DNA of 64,000 nt from Chondrilla cf. caribensis (GCA_964020155.1 OZ026553.1:4194009-4258008), one strand, 5' to 3'. Positions 19,830 to 31,410 are shown, numbered from the stretch's first letter. The notes: generated by a model not told the origin, from the sequence alone. Numbers and translations are program-made.

Positions 19830-22626
19830 TACATTTCAATATATAAGTGTAATAAGCCTTGTGGTGATCACTCAGGTGATTTGACATCACGTTGCTGGTC
19901 ACCAACGGCTGCCCAGTGTCTGTGCCAAACTCACCAACACAATTTGGGATGCATGCAAGCCGTCTTGAGTGTGCTATAGGCCTCATGGTGACAAGCAAAA
20001 AAATGTCAATTTTTATGTTTGTCACCACGGCCTCTCCTGTGTACACATAATGCATCATAGATCTAATACGAATGCACGGACATGCTCCTGGAACTAATAC
20101 GGTCCTTCTTATAGCAAAAATGATAGGTTTTGTTGCTGATCAAAAATTTCTCAGGTATCCATATGGCACATAGCATTATACATTTGTATGTACATTTCAA
20201 TATAAGTACAATACACCTTGTGGTGATCACTCAGGTGATTTGACACCACGTTGCTGGTCACCAAGGGCTACCTAGTGTCCGTGCCAAACTCACCAACAAA
20301 GTTTTGGATGCATACAAACCGTCTTGAGTGTGCTATAGGCCTCATGGTGACAAGCAAAAAAATGTCAATTTTTATGCTTGTCACCACGGCCTCTCCTGTG
20401 TGCACATAATGCATCATAGATCTAATACGAATGCACGGACACACTCCCGGAACTAATGTGGCCATTTTGTTAACAAAAATGATAGGTTTTGTTGCCAATG
20501 AAAATTCTGCCAGGTGTCCATATGGCACATAGCATTATTCATTTGTATGTACATTTCGATATAAGTATAATATGCCTTGTGATGATCACTCAGGTGATTT
20601 GACACCACGTTACTGGTCACCAAGGGCTACCCAGTGTCCGTGCCAAACTCACCAGCACAATCTCCCGTGCATAGAAACCGATTTGAATGTGCTATAGGCC
20701 TCGTGGTGACAAGCAAAAAAATGTCAATTTTTATGCTTGTCACCACGGCCTCTCCTGTGTGCACATAATGCATCATAGATTTAATACGAATGCAGGGACA
20801 CACTCCCGGAACTAATGTGGTCATTTTGATAACAAAAATGATAGGTTTTGTTGCCGATGAAAATTCTGCCAGGTATCCATATGGCACATAGCATTATACA
20901 TTTGTATGTACATTTCCATAAAAGTATAATATGCCTTGTGATGATCACTCAGGTGATTTGACACCACTTTGCTGGTCACCAAGGGCTGCCCAGTGTCCAT
21001 GCCAAACTCACCAACACAATTCCAGATGCATAGAAACCGTCTTGAGTGTACTATAGGCCTCGTGGTGACAAGCAAAAAAATGTCAATTTTTATGCTTGTC
21101 ACCACGGCCTCTCCTGTGTGCACATAATGCATCATAGATCTAATGCAAATGCACGGACACACTCCTGGAACTAATACGGTCCTTTTGATAACAAAAATGA
21201 TAGGTTTTGTTGCCAATGAAAATTCTGCCAGGTATCCATATGGTACATAGCATTATTCATTTGTATGTACATTTCAATATAAGTATAATACGCCTTGTGA
21301 TGATCACTCAGGTGATTTGACACCACGTTGCTGGTCACCAAGGGCTACCTAGTGTCCATGCCAAACTCACCAACATAGTTTTGGATGCATACAAACCGTC
21401 TTGAGTGTGCTATAGGCCTCGTGGTGACAATTAAAAAAATGTCAATTTTTATGCTTGTCACCACGGCCTCTCCTGTGTGCACATAATGCATCATAGATCT
21501 AATACGAATGCACGGACACACTCCCGGAACTAATGTGGTCATTTTGTTAACAAAAATGATAGGTTTTGTTGCCGATGAAAATTCTGCCAGGTGTCCATAT
21601 GGCACATAGCATTATTCATTTGTATGTACATTTCCATATAAGTATAATATGCCTTGTGATGATCACTCAGGTGATTTGACACCACTTTGCTGGTCACCAA
21701 GGGCTACCCAGTGTCCGTGCCAAACTCACCAACACAATTCCAGATGCATTGAAACCGTCTTGAGTGTGCTATAGGCCTCGTGGTGACAAGCAAAAAAATG
21801 TCAATTTTTATGCTTGTCACCACGGCCTCTCCTGTGTGCACATAATGCATCATAGATCTAATACAAATGCACAGACACACTCCTGGAACTAATACGGTTC
21901 TTTTGATAACAAAAACGATAGGTTTTGTTGCTGATGAAAATTCTACCAGATGTCCTTATGGCACATAGCATTATTCATTTGTATGTACATTTCAATATAA
22001 GTATAATGCACCTTGTGGTGATCACTCAGGTGATTGATCATGACGTTGCTGGTCACTAATGGCTACCCAGTGTCCGTGCCAAACTCACCAACACAATTTT
22101 TGATGTATACAAACTGTCTTGAGTGTGCTATAGGCCTCGTGGTGACAAGCAAAAAATGTCAATTATTATGCTTGTCACCACGGCCTCTCCTGTGTGCACA
22201 TAATGCATCATAGATCTAATACAAATGCACGGACACACTCCTGGAACTAATATGGTCCTTTTGATAACAAAAATGATAGGTTTTGTTGCTGATGAAAGTT
22301 CTGCCAGGTATCCATATGGCACATAGCATTATTCATTTGTGTGTACATTACAACATAAGTATAATACACCTTGTGCTGATCACTCAGGTGATTTGACATC
22401 ACGTTGCTGGTCACCAAGGGCTGCCCAGTGTCCGTGCCAAACTCACCAACACAATTTTTGATGCATACAAACCATCTTGAGTGTGATATAGGCCTTGTGG
22501 TGACAAGCAAAAAAATGTCAATTTTTATGCTTGTCACCACGGCCTCTCCTGTGTGCACATAATACATCATAGATCTAATGCGAATGCACAGACACACTCC
22601 TGGAACTAATACGGTCCTTTTGATAA
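19830..22626. repeat. 359-bp tandem satellite, eight units (the first partial)
   Basis: The landmark CATAATGCATCATAGAT occurs at 20046, 20405, 20764, 21123, 21482, 21841 and 22199, and as a one-base variant near 22558, giving a 359-bp period. Each unit contains a hairpin with 11-13 bp arms. In the unit near 20.7 kb these are CGTGGTGACAAGC at 20702-20714 and its complement at 20735-20747, around a 20-base loop. Frames of 60-130 codons on the minus strand repeat with the units, but 359 is not a multiple of three, so they are not a repeat protein. The array ends abruptly inside a relic exon at 22627. Confidence 0.95.
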
Positions 22627-22776
22627 CACCTGTGGTAACCTCATGGATACAGCATACGGTATACTATCACCTTAGAATGCAAGTGTCAGCCATGTTGGCA
22701 GAATGGGGGATGACAATCCAAACAACTTGTCAGAGTGGGTGAAGATCACGAATGGTAGAGGACCCAGTACAATGCA
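22627..22776 (+). pseudogene. Truncated relic exon (possibly tectonic-like), copy 1
   Basis: Matches the 3' part of the exon at 31074-31345, from CCTGTGGTAACCTC to the donor CAGGTTAGT. It carries a TAG where other copies read TGG and a one-base change after GGGGGATG. Its 5' part has been replaced by satellite. Confidence 0.6.
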
Positions 22777-22778
22777 GG

Positions 22779-22779
<1 letters not shown>

Positions 22780-22813
<34 letters not shown>

Positions 22814-22862
22814 ACATGTGTGTGTGTGTGTGCGTGCGTGTGTGCGTGCATGTGTGGTGTTT
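22780..22862. repeat. (GT)n microsatellite after a relic splice donor
   Basis: Begins directly after CAGGTTAGT; the same donor-to-(GT)n junction exists at 31.35, 35.33 and 50.29 kb, so the microsatellite lies in the first bases of a former intron. Confidence 0.9.
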
Positions 22863-22984
22863 GTGTATGAATTCAGTTGTTTAAAGATTGAATTTTATTA
22901 GCCCACATGCAAGCACATACATGTGGATGCCAGTGATCTCTTTTGGAGGTTTATTCAATGCATGTATTTAGTCTACCTTACTTG

Positions 22985-23350
22985 ATTGTCTAGCCTTCTG
23001 TGGCAGACCAATTTTCGGCCAAATTTATTTTGCTAGTGGTGTTCATATTGATGAATTGTGCCATTCATGCAGCGTACAACAAGCTAGTTACTATACAGGG
23101 AAGTGTCCATTGGCCCTTTTTTGCACTTGCCCACGAGCGCTTCATGCCCTCGGGACTCAAGCAAAGCACCAATGCATGCATTCCTGTACAGTACCTATTA
23201 CAGCTTTAAAATTTGAAATTGCATTCAGCTTATGTAATATATGTAATCAATATAAAATCAGTCAAATTGGGATCTGTCACAGAGGGTTCAATAACTGGAT
23301 TTCCTCAAAGCGTTGTATATCAACCTTCAGCTTTCATATTTTAAAGTAGA
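22985..23350 (+). repeat. Duplicated segment with an open frame, copy 1
   Basis: Reads QFSAKFILLVVFILMNCAIHA and SVHWPFFALAHERFMPSGLK without stops for about 65 codons. The copy at 31556-31750 differs by mostly amino-acid-changing substitutions, which argues against present coding. Related, more broken copies lie at 35.6, 44.4, 49.1 and 50.5 kb. Possibly an old exon; not recognised. Confidence 0.3.
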
Positions 23351-23741
23351 CATTTAAAGCTTATTAATAATACTTTTGATGTTTTGTTGTTTTGTCACTA
23401 GTCCACTCTGTAGCCAAGTCTGTCTGAAGCCTAATTCTTTTGTTTTAATGTTGATTATTATTGTACACTTTTTTGATTGCCTCTGCAATAAGCTACAAGG
23501 AATTTACTGGACAGATAGCGACTATTAGTCCACATGCAAGCACATACATGTGGATGCCAGTGATCTCATTTGGAGGTTTTTATCGATCGTAACCACGTGC
23601 ACTCTGTAGCCATGTCTGTCTGAAACCAGATTCCTTTGTTTTAATGTTGATTATTTTTATGCACTTTTTTGATTCTCTCTTATAGCCCCCCTAGCCCCCA
23701 TGGTTCCTACGCCTATGATATTAGCACATGCATTAATTCAT

Positions 23742-23742
<1 letters not shown>

Positions 23743-23808
<66 letters not shown>

Positions 23809-23812
23809 ACCA
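23743..23812. repeat. (CA)n microsatellite
   Basis: Pure CA array shortly before the inverted-repeat element at 23849. Confidence 0.95.
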
Positions 23813-23848
23813 CCCCCATACACAGGAATGTGAGGACATTATAGCACT

Positions 23849-24461
23849 CAGCGCTGGGCGGTGTCAAAACATATCAGTTTCAGTATATTGCCATCATCAT
23901 ACTGTATTACGGTATACCGAGTCTTAAGGTTATAGTTGGGCATTGAAATAGCTGAATCCGTGATTTAATAATAATGAAATAAATAAACATAAAACATAAA
24001 TAAATAATCCACTGCTTTGTCGTCCTAGTTAACTCGGATTGCAAAGTACTTCCAAATATAAAATTTAGTATTCTGCTTATCGACGAGATGAAGTTCATTG
24101 CTCGGATCACCCGTATCGCTTGTTCGCGGATCAAGATTTAAACTTGCAGCCAACGACGTCGCCATCAGTTTGACAACATTCTCTCATTCCATCTAACAAC
24201 GTATTACTCCGCACATGCACACTTTTCGTGCCCGTAATCGTGGCTGTTGCAGCAATATTTTCAAAGGATTCATAACACATCATTTCAGGGCGAAATTTGA
24301 TATCTCAGGAATATATTAGTTAAAATACCGGTCAAACCTTAGAGAATGACATGATATCACGATATCTCGGTATAGAAAATAGTCAGCCGGTATCAAAACC
24401 GTGCACAAATAATACTGCGGTATTACTATAATAATTATATTCGGTATACCGCCCAGTGCTA
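23849..24461. mobile_element. Inverted-repeat element of about 613 bp, hAT-like MITE
   Basis: The left end CAGCGCTGGGCGGTGT and the right end (complement TAGCACTGGGCGGTAT) match at 13 of 16 bases. Both ends continue with GGTATACCG-like subterminal motifs. No transposase frame. The right end abuts a CA array, so a target duplication cannot be recognised. Confidence 0.6.
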
Positions 24462-24463
24462 CA

Positions 24464-24465
24464 CA

Positions 24466-24528
<63 letters not shown>
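24464..24528. repeat. (CA)n microsatellite
   Basis: Array between the inverted-repeat element and TTTCAACCTATCAC, the usual right flank. Confidence 0.95.
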
Positions 24529-24530
<2 letters not shown>

Positions 24531-24619
24531 TCAACCTATCACCAGCAATGCTCCAGAGTGATCCAATCAGATGCATCAGACGCAATGAAACACAACACAC
24601 ATTGAGTGCACACATGCAT

Positions 24620-24888
24620 TTGTTACTATGGTAACTGTACTTTCGACTTATCACATGCAACACTCCAGAGTGATCCTATCATTCATGCATTCACCAATTA
24701 TATACAAAGGAAGGCACACAGTGTACATACACTTCTAATACAATGCTATTATATTGTTCATTGGGAACTAGTAGTAATAATAATTGCAATGTCACCCTGT
24801 CTCAGGACCTGTTGTAGGAAAGAAGCTCAGTTGAGCATAAAGTTCTCCGATGATTCTGACTATTAATATTTCACTAGCACAATGACCT
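24620..24888 (+). repeat. CA-linked block, copy 5 (full length)
   Basis: Complete copy with no gap relative to 56787-57055. The plus-strand frame ending in SIKFSDDSDY-stop is open here for 86 codons. Confidence 0.85.
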
Positions 24889-25004
24889 GTGACCACAAAA
24901 ACAATTGTCATTTTTGTCATGGTGCTCGTTTATGGTATATGTTTTGATTACTATCCACATGCATAGCAACGTGGAACTTATCCTACCATGACTGTGTTGT
25001 GTAA

Positions 25005-25180
25005 ACATGTAGCCTTGTGTTGTACCTATGGTATGTAGTCTCATGTTGTATGTACTGTATGTAGCCTCGTGTTGTACATATGTGGTCTTATGGTACGTAT
25101 GTATAGTCTTGTGTTGTACATCCTCGTGTTGTACATTGTATGCACATACTGTCCCAATTCTTGTGTTGTACATAAAATGG
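25005..25180. repeat. GTAGCCTCATG minisatellite, third copy
   Basis: Units alternate between GTAGCCTCGTGTTGTACATA and GTAGTCTCATGTTGTATGTA; the 32730-32830 copy retains only the first few. Confidence 0.7.
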
Positions 25181-25537
25181 AGCCTCTATTTAAGGACCCT
25201 CCAAATAAGGTCACCATAGAAATCACCTCCCTACAAAGAACACTTTTGAAGGCATCAAAAATGGACTCTCTTTTATGATGCAGCGCTAGTACTTTTTCAC
25301 CTCACAAGATTGGACAACCTCTCTACAGTGGACAAATTAGCTGGTTCCAATGTGTCCTTTATAAGGAGTTGGTCAACTATTATTCTGAATCTTATTTTGC
25401 ATGCTCTATCATTCTCCTTATATTACATGGTTCATTCCACAAATTCACCAATTCATTAATAAATTTAATGTAAAATTTTGTTTATTTTTTTCATTCCTTT
25501 GTATTAAATCTTTTCCCAGCTTGAAACGATATATCAT

Positions 25538-25664
<127 letters not shown>

Positions 25665-25699
25665 CATACTATTATGCGTAGCATGTGTGCATATATTCA

Positions 25700-26758
25700 T
25701 GTGTTACAATTGGAACCACACTTTCAACCTATCACATGCAACCCTCCATAGTGGTCATTCATGCATTCACCAATTACAAAAGTAAGGCACACAGTGTACA
25801 TACACTTCCAATACAATGCTATTATCATTCTCATGTAGAGTATTCGTCATGGTCAACCTGACTACTTCATTTATCCACAGTGAGTGCACCATTATACACT
25901 ATTCACCAGCTGTTGTGTACTTCAGGTTATTGTATTGGGGACAATATCTGGGCGTTTCAGAGTTCCCCCACACTGTACCACACTAGGATTCAAATTGTCA
26001 TATTCTTTGTTGAATCAAACACTTCAGTCTCCTTTTATAAGCCTTCCTACAGGTGTATGGTTATCATTCATCATTCTCATATTGTACATTTTGTTATGGT
26101 CGTGCAACCTCACTACATCACTTATCTGCAGTGTGTGCACCATTATACACTATTTACTAGCTTGTTAAACTTTCGTGCACTCGATCAAATCAGACATGAT
26201 GATTGAGAGACAGTGATTAAATGATTAATAACTCTTGGCAATCAACAACATAATTTAGTAAGTATTATAAGCAGCTATAAAAATTCTAAAAGCTACACTA
26301 CATGGTTTGGGCTAAATGCTTAGATAAAGATTAATTGAGATTACTATGTTATGTTAGCTGCTTGCAGTTAATCAGCGTTACTGAATCCTTAGTTCCAAGA
26401 GTAGCCTGACATCGGTTTTCTAGCCTCCTTGACTACATAGAGAAAAATTATTGTTCACAAACTGAGTGTGACTCAGACAGTGAGTGTAATTTCCTATTAT
26501 AAGCAGCTACAAAATTTAAGACACTATACACTACATGGTTTGGTCTTAATGCTTAATAGATTATTCGAGGTTACTAGGCTATAGTAACAGCTGGCAGTTG
26601 ATCTGCATGACAGAATCCTTAGTCCCAAGAGTAGCCTGATATTGGTTATTCCCCCCACCCACAAAACTACATACTATTAGAAACATATTATATATTTTTT
26701 ACTGACTGAGTGTGATTCATTAAGTCAAACAGATTTTGCATGTGTAGTGAGACTATTC
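25700..26758. other. 3' flank of copy E, with a diverged CA-linked block
   Basis: Starts with a variant block (TGTTACAATTGGAACCACAC) and continues with flank homologous to 32.85-33.48 kb. A tandem duplication inside it repeats the segment AAGCAGCTACAAAATTTAAG...AATCTGCATGACAGAATCCT. No gene supported. Confidence 0.5.
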
Positions 26759-27090
26759 TCACCATGGGTAGCACTGTCCGAATTCCGTATCCATCATAGA
26801 CCTAGCGCCTGGTGCTCCGCAACAGTATCCCCCACCAGTATCCAATTTAGATCCTTGGCAACCCGCCTGAGTGTAGCAATCATCTAAAAGTAGTATAAGT
26901 TCACATCTTATTCACCTTTGCTGTTCAACAGATATATGTAACCATCTTGGCTGTTATGTAACCATCACAGAGAAGAATCACACATCTGCATGAAGCTATA
27001 CAATACTGACTACTTACATGGCCAAGCCTGAGCCTGATAAGCAATGGCTCCAAGAACCAGCAGAAGCAAGAGGACTCCTTTGCCAAACAT
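26759..27090 (-). CDS. Secreted cysteine-rich peptide precursor, copy E (PW class)
   Basis: Exon 1 27090-27018 gives 24 residues with GVLLLLLVLGAIAYQAQAWP, hydrophobic throughout its core. The intron (27017-26884) is 134 bp, the longest in the family. Exon 2 26883-26759 ends CYPW-stop. Precursor 65 residues. Cysteine spacing C-x5-C-x11-CC-x15-C. The segment before the CC pair is Gly-rich (TGGGYCC), as in the 33.5 kb copy, while the loop after it (GAPGARSMMD) is distinct. The intron carries ATGTAACCATC twice (26936-26946 and 26956-26966). One repeat sits in sequence typical of PW-class introns and the other in sequence typical of NW-class introns, so this gene looks like a recombinant. Its leader lacks about 14 bases (TTGTTCCCACCAAA region) present in other copies. 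Confidence 0.78.
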
Positions 27091-27176
27091 TTCAGATCAC
27101 CTCAAGTTATTGAATCAAACGAGACTGTCACAGAAGAACTCACAGAATGAATGAACAAGTGGAGCTCTGTAGCTCT

Positions 27177-27184
27177 CTTTTATA
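27177..27184 (-). promoter_or_regulatory. TATA box of copy E
   Basis: Minus strand TATAAAAG followed by AGAGCTACAGAGCTCC, 87 bases upstream of the ATG because of the leader deletion. Confidence 0.65.
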
Positions 27185-27450
27185 GCTGCTGGTAGCATGT
27201 GATATTCATGCTCGTCATACGCCCACAGACATTAATTAATTCAGTAACACTTATTAACTTTACTCAGTTTACCTTAATACAGGGTATATTTACAGCTATA
27301 ACTGCATGTGGACTACTGCATCTAACAAACTGGGTTGAGTAAACAAACTGGATACTACAAACTAACCATGTGTGTGTAGCAAACAAACTACGTATGTACA
27401 GCAACAAACTGTACACGACAGAGATTGTGTTTAATGTGACTTAGCGTGAT

Positions 27451-27943
27451 TAGGGTTGGGCGATACTAATTTTTGATACATACGATTATCATGCAGCAAA
27501 ATATCGCGATATACGATAATATCGTGATATTTGAAATAATAATAATAATAACCCCAGAATATGTCCGAAGTACACTTTTTAGTTATTAAAATTCACATTT
27601 CAACTCGCTCGTTCGATAATATGTGTCATTACGTATAACCGCAACAATGAATTTATATTACGCGAGAAAACATGGCCGATTTCGAAACGCGGAGAATAAG
27701 AAATGGGCTAGAATTCGAGTACAACGGCTTCAACGACCGTAAAAATTTCAGCGAAGGGTCTTTTAAACCTAAGAAAGACATCTAAATAATTCAAGTGCAG
27801 GAGTTGACAGTGCTACTGCTTTACACCAACCGCGATGTATCGTCAATACGATATATCGCGGGCTGGACAATCACTCGCGATACGATAATCGTGTGAATCA
27901 TTATCGCGATATTATCGTATAACCGGAATATCGCCCAACCCTA
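27451..27943. mobile_element. hAT-like MITE of about 490 bp
   Basis: Perfect 15-bp inverted ends (TAGGGTTGGGCGATA and its complement). Terminal thirds are dense in TATCGCGATA-type motifs, as in known GGGCTGGGCGATA-type hAT MITEs. The left flank AGCGTGAT and right flank TGCGTGAT are a one-mismatch 8-bp target duplication, with one extra base on the right. The paralogous empty site GTAGCGTGATATCAATG is at 34351-34367. The central part (about 27640-27800) is shared with 62985-63165, which has no such termini. No transposase frame. Confidence 0.8.
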
Positions 27944-28183
27944 CTGCGTGATATTAATGTGCATGGGCATATGACGAGCATGATCACCTTTACTGTTGAT
28001 ACTCCATGTCATGACTGAAAACTATAACACATACATTAATTCATACACACACATGAACCTACACACACACACACACACACACACTATCTAACTTTCCACC
28101 TATTACAAGCAATACTCCAGAGTGATCCTATCAGATGCATCAGACACAATGAAACACAACACACATTGAGTGCAAACATGCAT

Positions 28184-28453
28184 TTGTTACTATGGTAACT
28201 GTTCTTTCAACCTATCACATGCATGCAACACTCTAGTGATCCTATCATTCATGCATTCACCAATTATATACAAAGGAAGGCACACAGTGTACATACACTT
28301 CTAATACAATGCTATTATATTGTTCATTGGGAACTAGTAGTAATAATAATTGCAATGTCACCCTGTCTCAGGACCTGTTGTAGGAAAGAAGCTCACTTGA
28401 GCATAAAGTTCTCCGATGATTCTGACTATTAATATTTTACTAGCACAATGACC
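28184..28453 (+). repeat. CA-linked block, copy 6
   Basis: Full copy with small indels near its start (CATGCATGCAACACTCTAGTG). The preceding CA array (28062-28083) is the shortest of those linked to a full block. Confidence 0.85.
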
Positions 28454-28526
28454 CGCAACCACAAAAAAATGCTATTTTAGCTACTGGTAGAATGTGATAT
28501 TCATGCTCTTCATACATCCACAAACA

Positions 28527-28920
28527 TCATACCACAATGTCATACATTTTATTTATGCATATACACATACATAATACACGTACACCACATGTACGGGGTC
28601 TATTGTGTACCTGGCGACAGGGTTGATAGTGCTGTTTCCCATACTGTCCGTCATGCAACGAATGCAAAGTTTGTTTTCCGAGGCTGTGCGCACTCTCGAC
28701 CGCTTTCGAATTCCCTCCTGGCGACAGAGCTGACATAGCCGTTAGTGCGCATGTGCTACCAATCCACCAAACTTGCTTTCCACAGTACCTTGTAAGGTCC
28801 AATGCTCCCTGAGATCCCGCCGTAACTACGTTTTTGACGCCTCCATACACAGCAGAAATCGGGATGGTTGCAATCCACCTCCAAACACTCTTGTCGTCTT
28901 GTTCATCTTCAGAATCCGTG
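28527..28920 (-). pseudogene. Relic exon of the unidentified GSQG gene, copy 3 (longest frame)
   Basis: From about 28920 down the minus strand is open through DSEDEQDDKSVWRWIATIPI, GGVKNVVTAGSQGALDLTRY, CGKQVWWIGSTC and MSALSPGGN, more than 80 codons in one frame. The acidic-to-basic composition and Trp/Cys content look protein-like. I cannot name the family. Upstream, in-frame stops appear (TAG within the basic part), so even this copy is probably not functional. Confidence 0.45.
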
Positions 28921-29081
28921 ATTTTAGTCTCCTATCCGCTTGTAGAAATTCTTACTTTGACACGAGGTTTGAAATAAAAGGATTTAATGAACTCAGCTGG
29001 GAAGGAGCGACGGATTCATTTGGTACATTTATACGTAGTATGGAGTATGATTTATAATAGTTAATATATTGCTAGAATAAT

Positions 29082-29338
29082 TGAAGGCCTCCGGTCAAAA
29101 AGGGTACTTTAACGTTTGGAAGAAAAAATCTACTTTCGTTCTGAAAACGACATCTACCTTCTCAAGAAGTAGTAAATGAAATGTAAATGCGAAAGAAGTG
29201 AGCATTCGGGTGGTAGGAGCCCATTTTCATTACGTATTCGTTACGGTACTTACCTGTACTACTCCGTAAACGATTAAACTCCGTTTTCTCAGAAATTACG
29301 GAATACGTTAAAATACCCTTTTTGACCGGAGGCCTTCA
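29082..29338. mobile_element. 257-bp MITE with 34-bp inverted repeats
   Basis: Ends TGAAGGCCTCCGGTCAAAAA... match over 34 bases with one mismatch. The element interrupts sequence that is continuous at 46871-46890 (CCTAGAATTGTATATTAATC). No clear target duplication and no coding capacity. Confidence 0.85.
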
Positions 29339-30110
29339 GTATATTAATCATGATATTTTCGAACCTAGCATGAAAATGGCTTCATCCAGTCGGACCCGGT
29401 ACGATATTCCTATGGGTCAACCTACCTGTCCCTGGACCTTGAACAACGACGTTAATATGTAGTATCCAATATAGGTTTACGATTGAGGCCTTCCCTCCTA
29501 CATGTTAATTTGTTCAAGAGGGATCTGGAACTTGGAGTCTGCCGACAGGTGTCACGAAATATTCGGCCCGGGTTGGAATAGGCCATATCGTTAACCTATC
29601 GGATTGGATCTTTCCGTCTCGACGAAGGACGGCAGAAGCGGGCAGATAATAGAGGACCGAATATTGTGTGACAGAACTCCTGCAGCATGTACATTACTGT
29701 GCAACGTGTTATGTGTTCTTGTTATGTACCTCAACTGCGAGGAACCTCAATAGTAGCCCACTGGCTAGTGTGTATCCTAGTATGTGTTCTTAAGCTTGTT
29801 TTGTACCTCAACTGCGAGGAACCTCAATAGTAGCCCACTGGCTAGTGTGTATCCTAGTATATTATATAAAAGTTTACATTCAAATTCAAACTCCAATTTT
29901 AATTCAAGCTGACTAGTGTTCACTTGGAAGGTAGGCAAGTGCCCCTTTCTCTCTCATGTCAAATGTCAAGTCTTGTGTTGGCAAGTACCCACGAGGGAAA
30001 TAATCCTGCATGGAGATCCTGTCTTCTACATGTTCTCAGTAGCAGTGGTGTAAAAATCCCTTGGTGTGTTTTTTTCTCAGCAAGTGGTATCAGATTCATG
30101 TGTAACTCTC
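29339..30110 (+). other. Duplicated flank with short open frames
   Basis: Homologous to 46890-47670. It includes an internal tandem repeat of AACCTCAATAGTAGCCCACT (two copies, about 29740 and 29821) that the 47.4 kb copy has only once. A plus-strand frame 29924-30115 (GVKIPWCVFFSASGIRFMCN) is also open in the 47.5 kb copy, but its function is unknown. Confidence 0.4.
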
Positions 30111-30115
30111 TTTAA

Positions 30116-30669
30116 CCCTCCTACCCTCACCATACATTAAACAATTCAACATCTAGCTATACTTTCAAAAATAGCTTTTGTTGGCTTCAACATTGAGGAA
30201 ACGTATCAAGTGTGACATCATTTTGTTCAGAAGGTATGATAGAATCGGTTTTGAACCTCGATATTACGCAATATATATCGTAGATTGCGCAATTGATAAA
30301 AACGGGCAAACACAAATTTTTTGGAGGATTGCGCAATTTTTGTATCGCTTGCCTAAGCTCCTATTTGAACGAAAGTTACATCATTCGAAAGCGCTTTTTC
30401 TCCTCTTTACAACGATATCAATTTCAAGAGCATATGAACTACAAAAAGGTAATTAGGACGAAAAAAATTATTCGCAAGAAAAAACAATCATGCGGAATAG
30501 AATGCCAGTCCTAAGTAGAGTGTTTAACTTGTAAAGTGGCATAAATCATTAAATGCGCTAGATGATAAGCTTTCGAATGGTATATAACACTAAGGCGTTA
30601 GTGCTTTGGATCGAGCCACAAAAATTATTGAAATATGTTCCAAATTTGGAACAGAAAAGGGTAGGAGGG
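30116..30669. mobile_element. piggyBac-like MITE, copy 1
   Basis: 554 bp with inverted ends CCCTCCTACCCT, flanked by TTAA on each side (30112-30115 and 30670-30673). TTAA target choice and CCCT-type ends are diagnostic of piggyBac. The empty site is preserved in the paralogues at 2677 (CTCTTTAAATACG) and, mutated, 47664 (CTCTTCAAATGTG). It has short frames only and no transposase. Confidence 0.9.
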
Positions 30670-31073
30670 TTAAATGTGTGTTCATGCTGGGGATTGTGAA
30701 TAATGAAAAGAGCACTGTGCATACTGAACACCTCAATGTACATAGTTGAGTTGGTGTAATGGATGATTGGAAACAGTAGTGGGACAGGCAGCCTCTATGT
30801 AGAGGTGCTTATGTGTACAGTGGGTGAATTAATGCAGTGGATGGTTCAATAGTGGTCACTTAGGAAGGTGGTCTTTAATATGGAGGTGATCAACTGAACA
30901 TAGGTAAAGGTTACTAGGCATAGGTATTACTTATTTATACTTGGATGGCCTTTAGCCCATCAGGCTACTATATTGGGCACCAAACAATGTATTTATGTAC
31001 AGATAAACCAAATGTACCAATGTGTCCTTAATCCTTCAACACGTCCTTCATCAACACCTCTTTGAACCCTTGA
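30670..31073. other. Flank shared with 47.66-48.06 kb
   Basis: Repetitive sequence with AATGGATGATTGGAAACAGTAG and an element start TTATTTATACTTGGATGGCC also seen at 10290 and 47918. No gene seen. Confidence 0.4.
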
Positions 31074-31345
31074 TTGATTGGTTCACTGTTGGGAGCAGTG
31101 GACAGTACAGTATGCATGGATAATGCCACCATGAGTGTCAACTTCCTACAGGAAGTGGAGACAACCTGCTTCCTGTTATTATCTGCTCACACATCCTGTG
31201 GTAACCTCCAGGATACAGCATATGGTATACTATCACCTTGGAATGCAAGTGTCAGCCATGTTGGCAGAGTGGGGGATCCCAATCCAAACAACTTGTCAGA
31301 GTGGGTGAAGATTAGGAATGCTAGAGGACCCAGTACAATGGAGGT
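31074..31345 (+). pseudogene. Best copy of a relic exon, possibly tectonic-like
   Basis: Open from about 31074 to a donor-like GAGGTTAGT at 31342-31350. It reads TVCMDNATMSVNFLQEVETT, CFLLLSAHTSCGNLQDTAYG and ILSPWNASVSHVGRVGDPNP, followed by SEWVKIRNARGPST. The C-x-D-N...F-L...T-C...S-C pattern and Asn-linked sites suggest an extracellular domain, and remind me of tectonic proteins (TCTN family, ciliary transition zone). I could not test that. Copies at 22.6, 35.2, 48.1 and 50.1 kb are broken or cut. Whether this one is still spliced into anything is unknown. Confidence 0.4.
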
Positions 31346-31353
31346 TAGTATGT

Positions 31354-31354
<1 letters not shown>

Positions 31355-31409
<55 letters not shown>
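31355..31409. repeat. (GT)n microsatellite after a splice donor
   Basis: Same junction as at 22780, with pure GT units. Confidence 0.9.

Positions 31410-31410
<1 letters not shown>

Noticed and set aside
20821..21216. Minus-strand frames of up to 131 codons in the 359-bp satellite
   Set aside because: The period is not a multiple of three and the frames recur only because the DNA does; no family resemblance.
19830..22626. CRISPR-like or other array with unique spacers
   Set aside because: Units are 359 bp with no short repeat/spacer alternation, and the context is eukaryotic.
24606..24866. Recurring 86-codon plus-strand frame ending SIKFSDDSDY in the CA-linked block
   Set aside because: Open in many copies, but others carry frameshifts or stops (1.3, 32.5 and 49.6 kb). 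There is no consistent start, and the block is simply duplicated. Not annotated as a gene.
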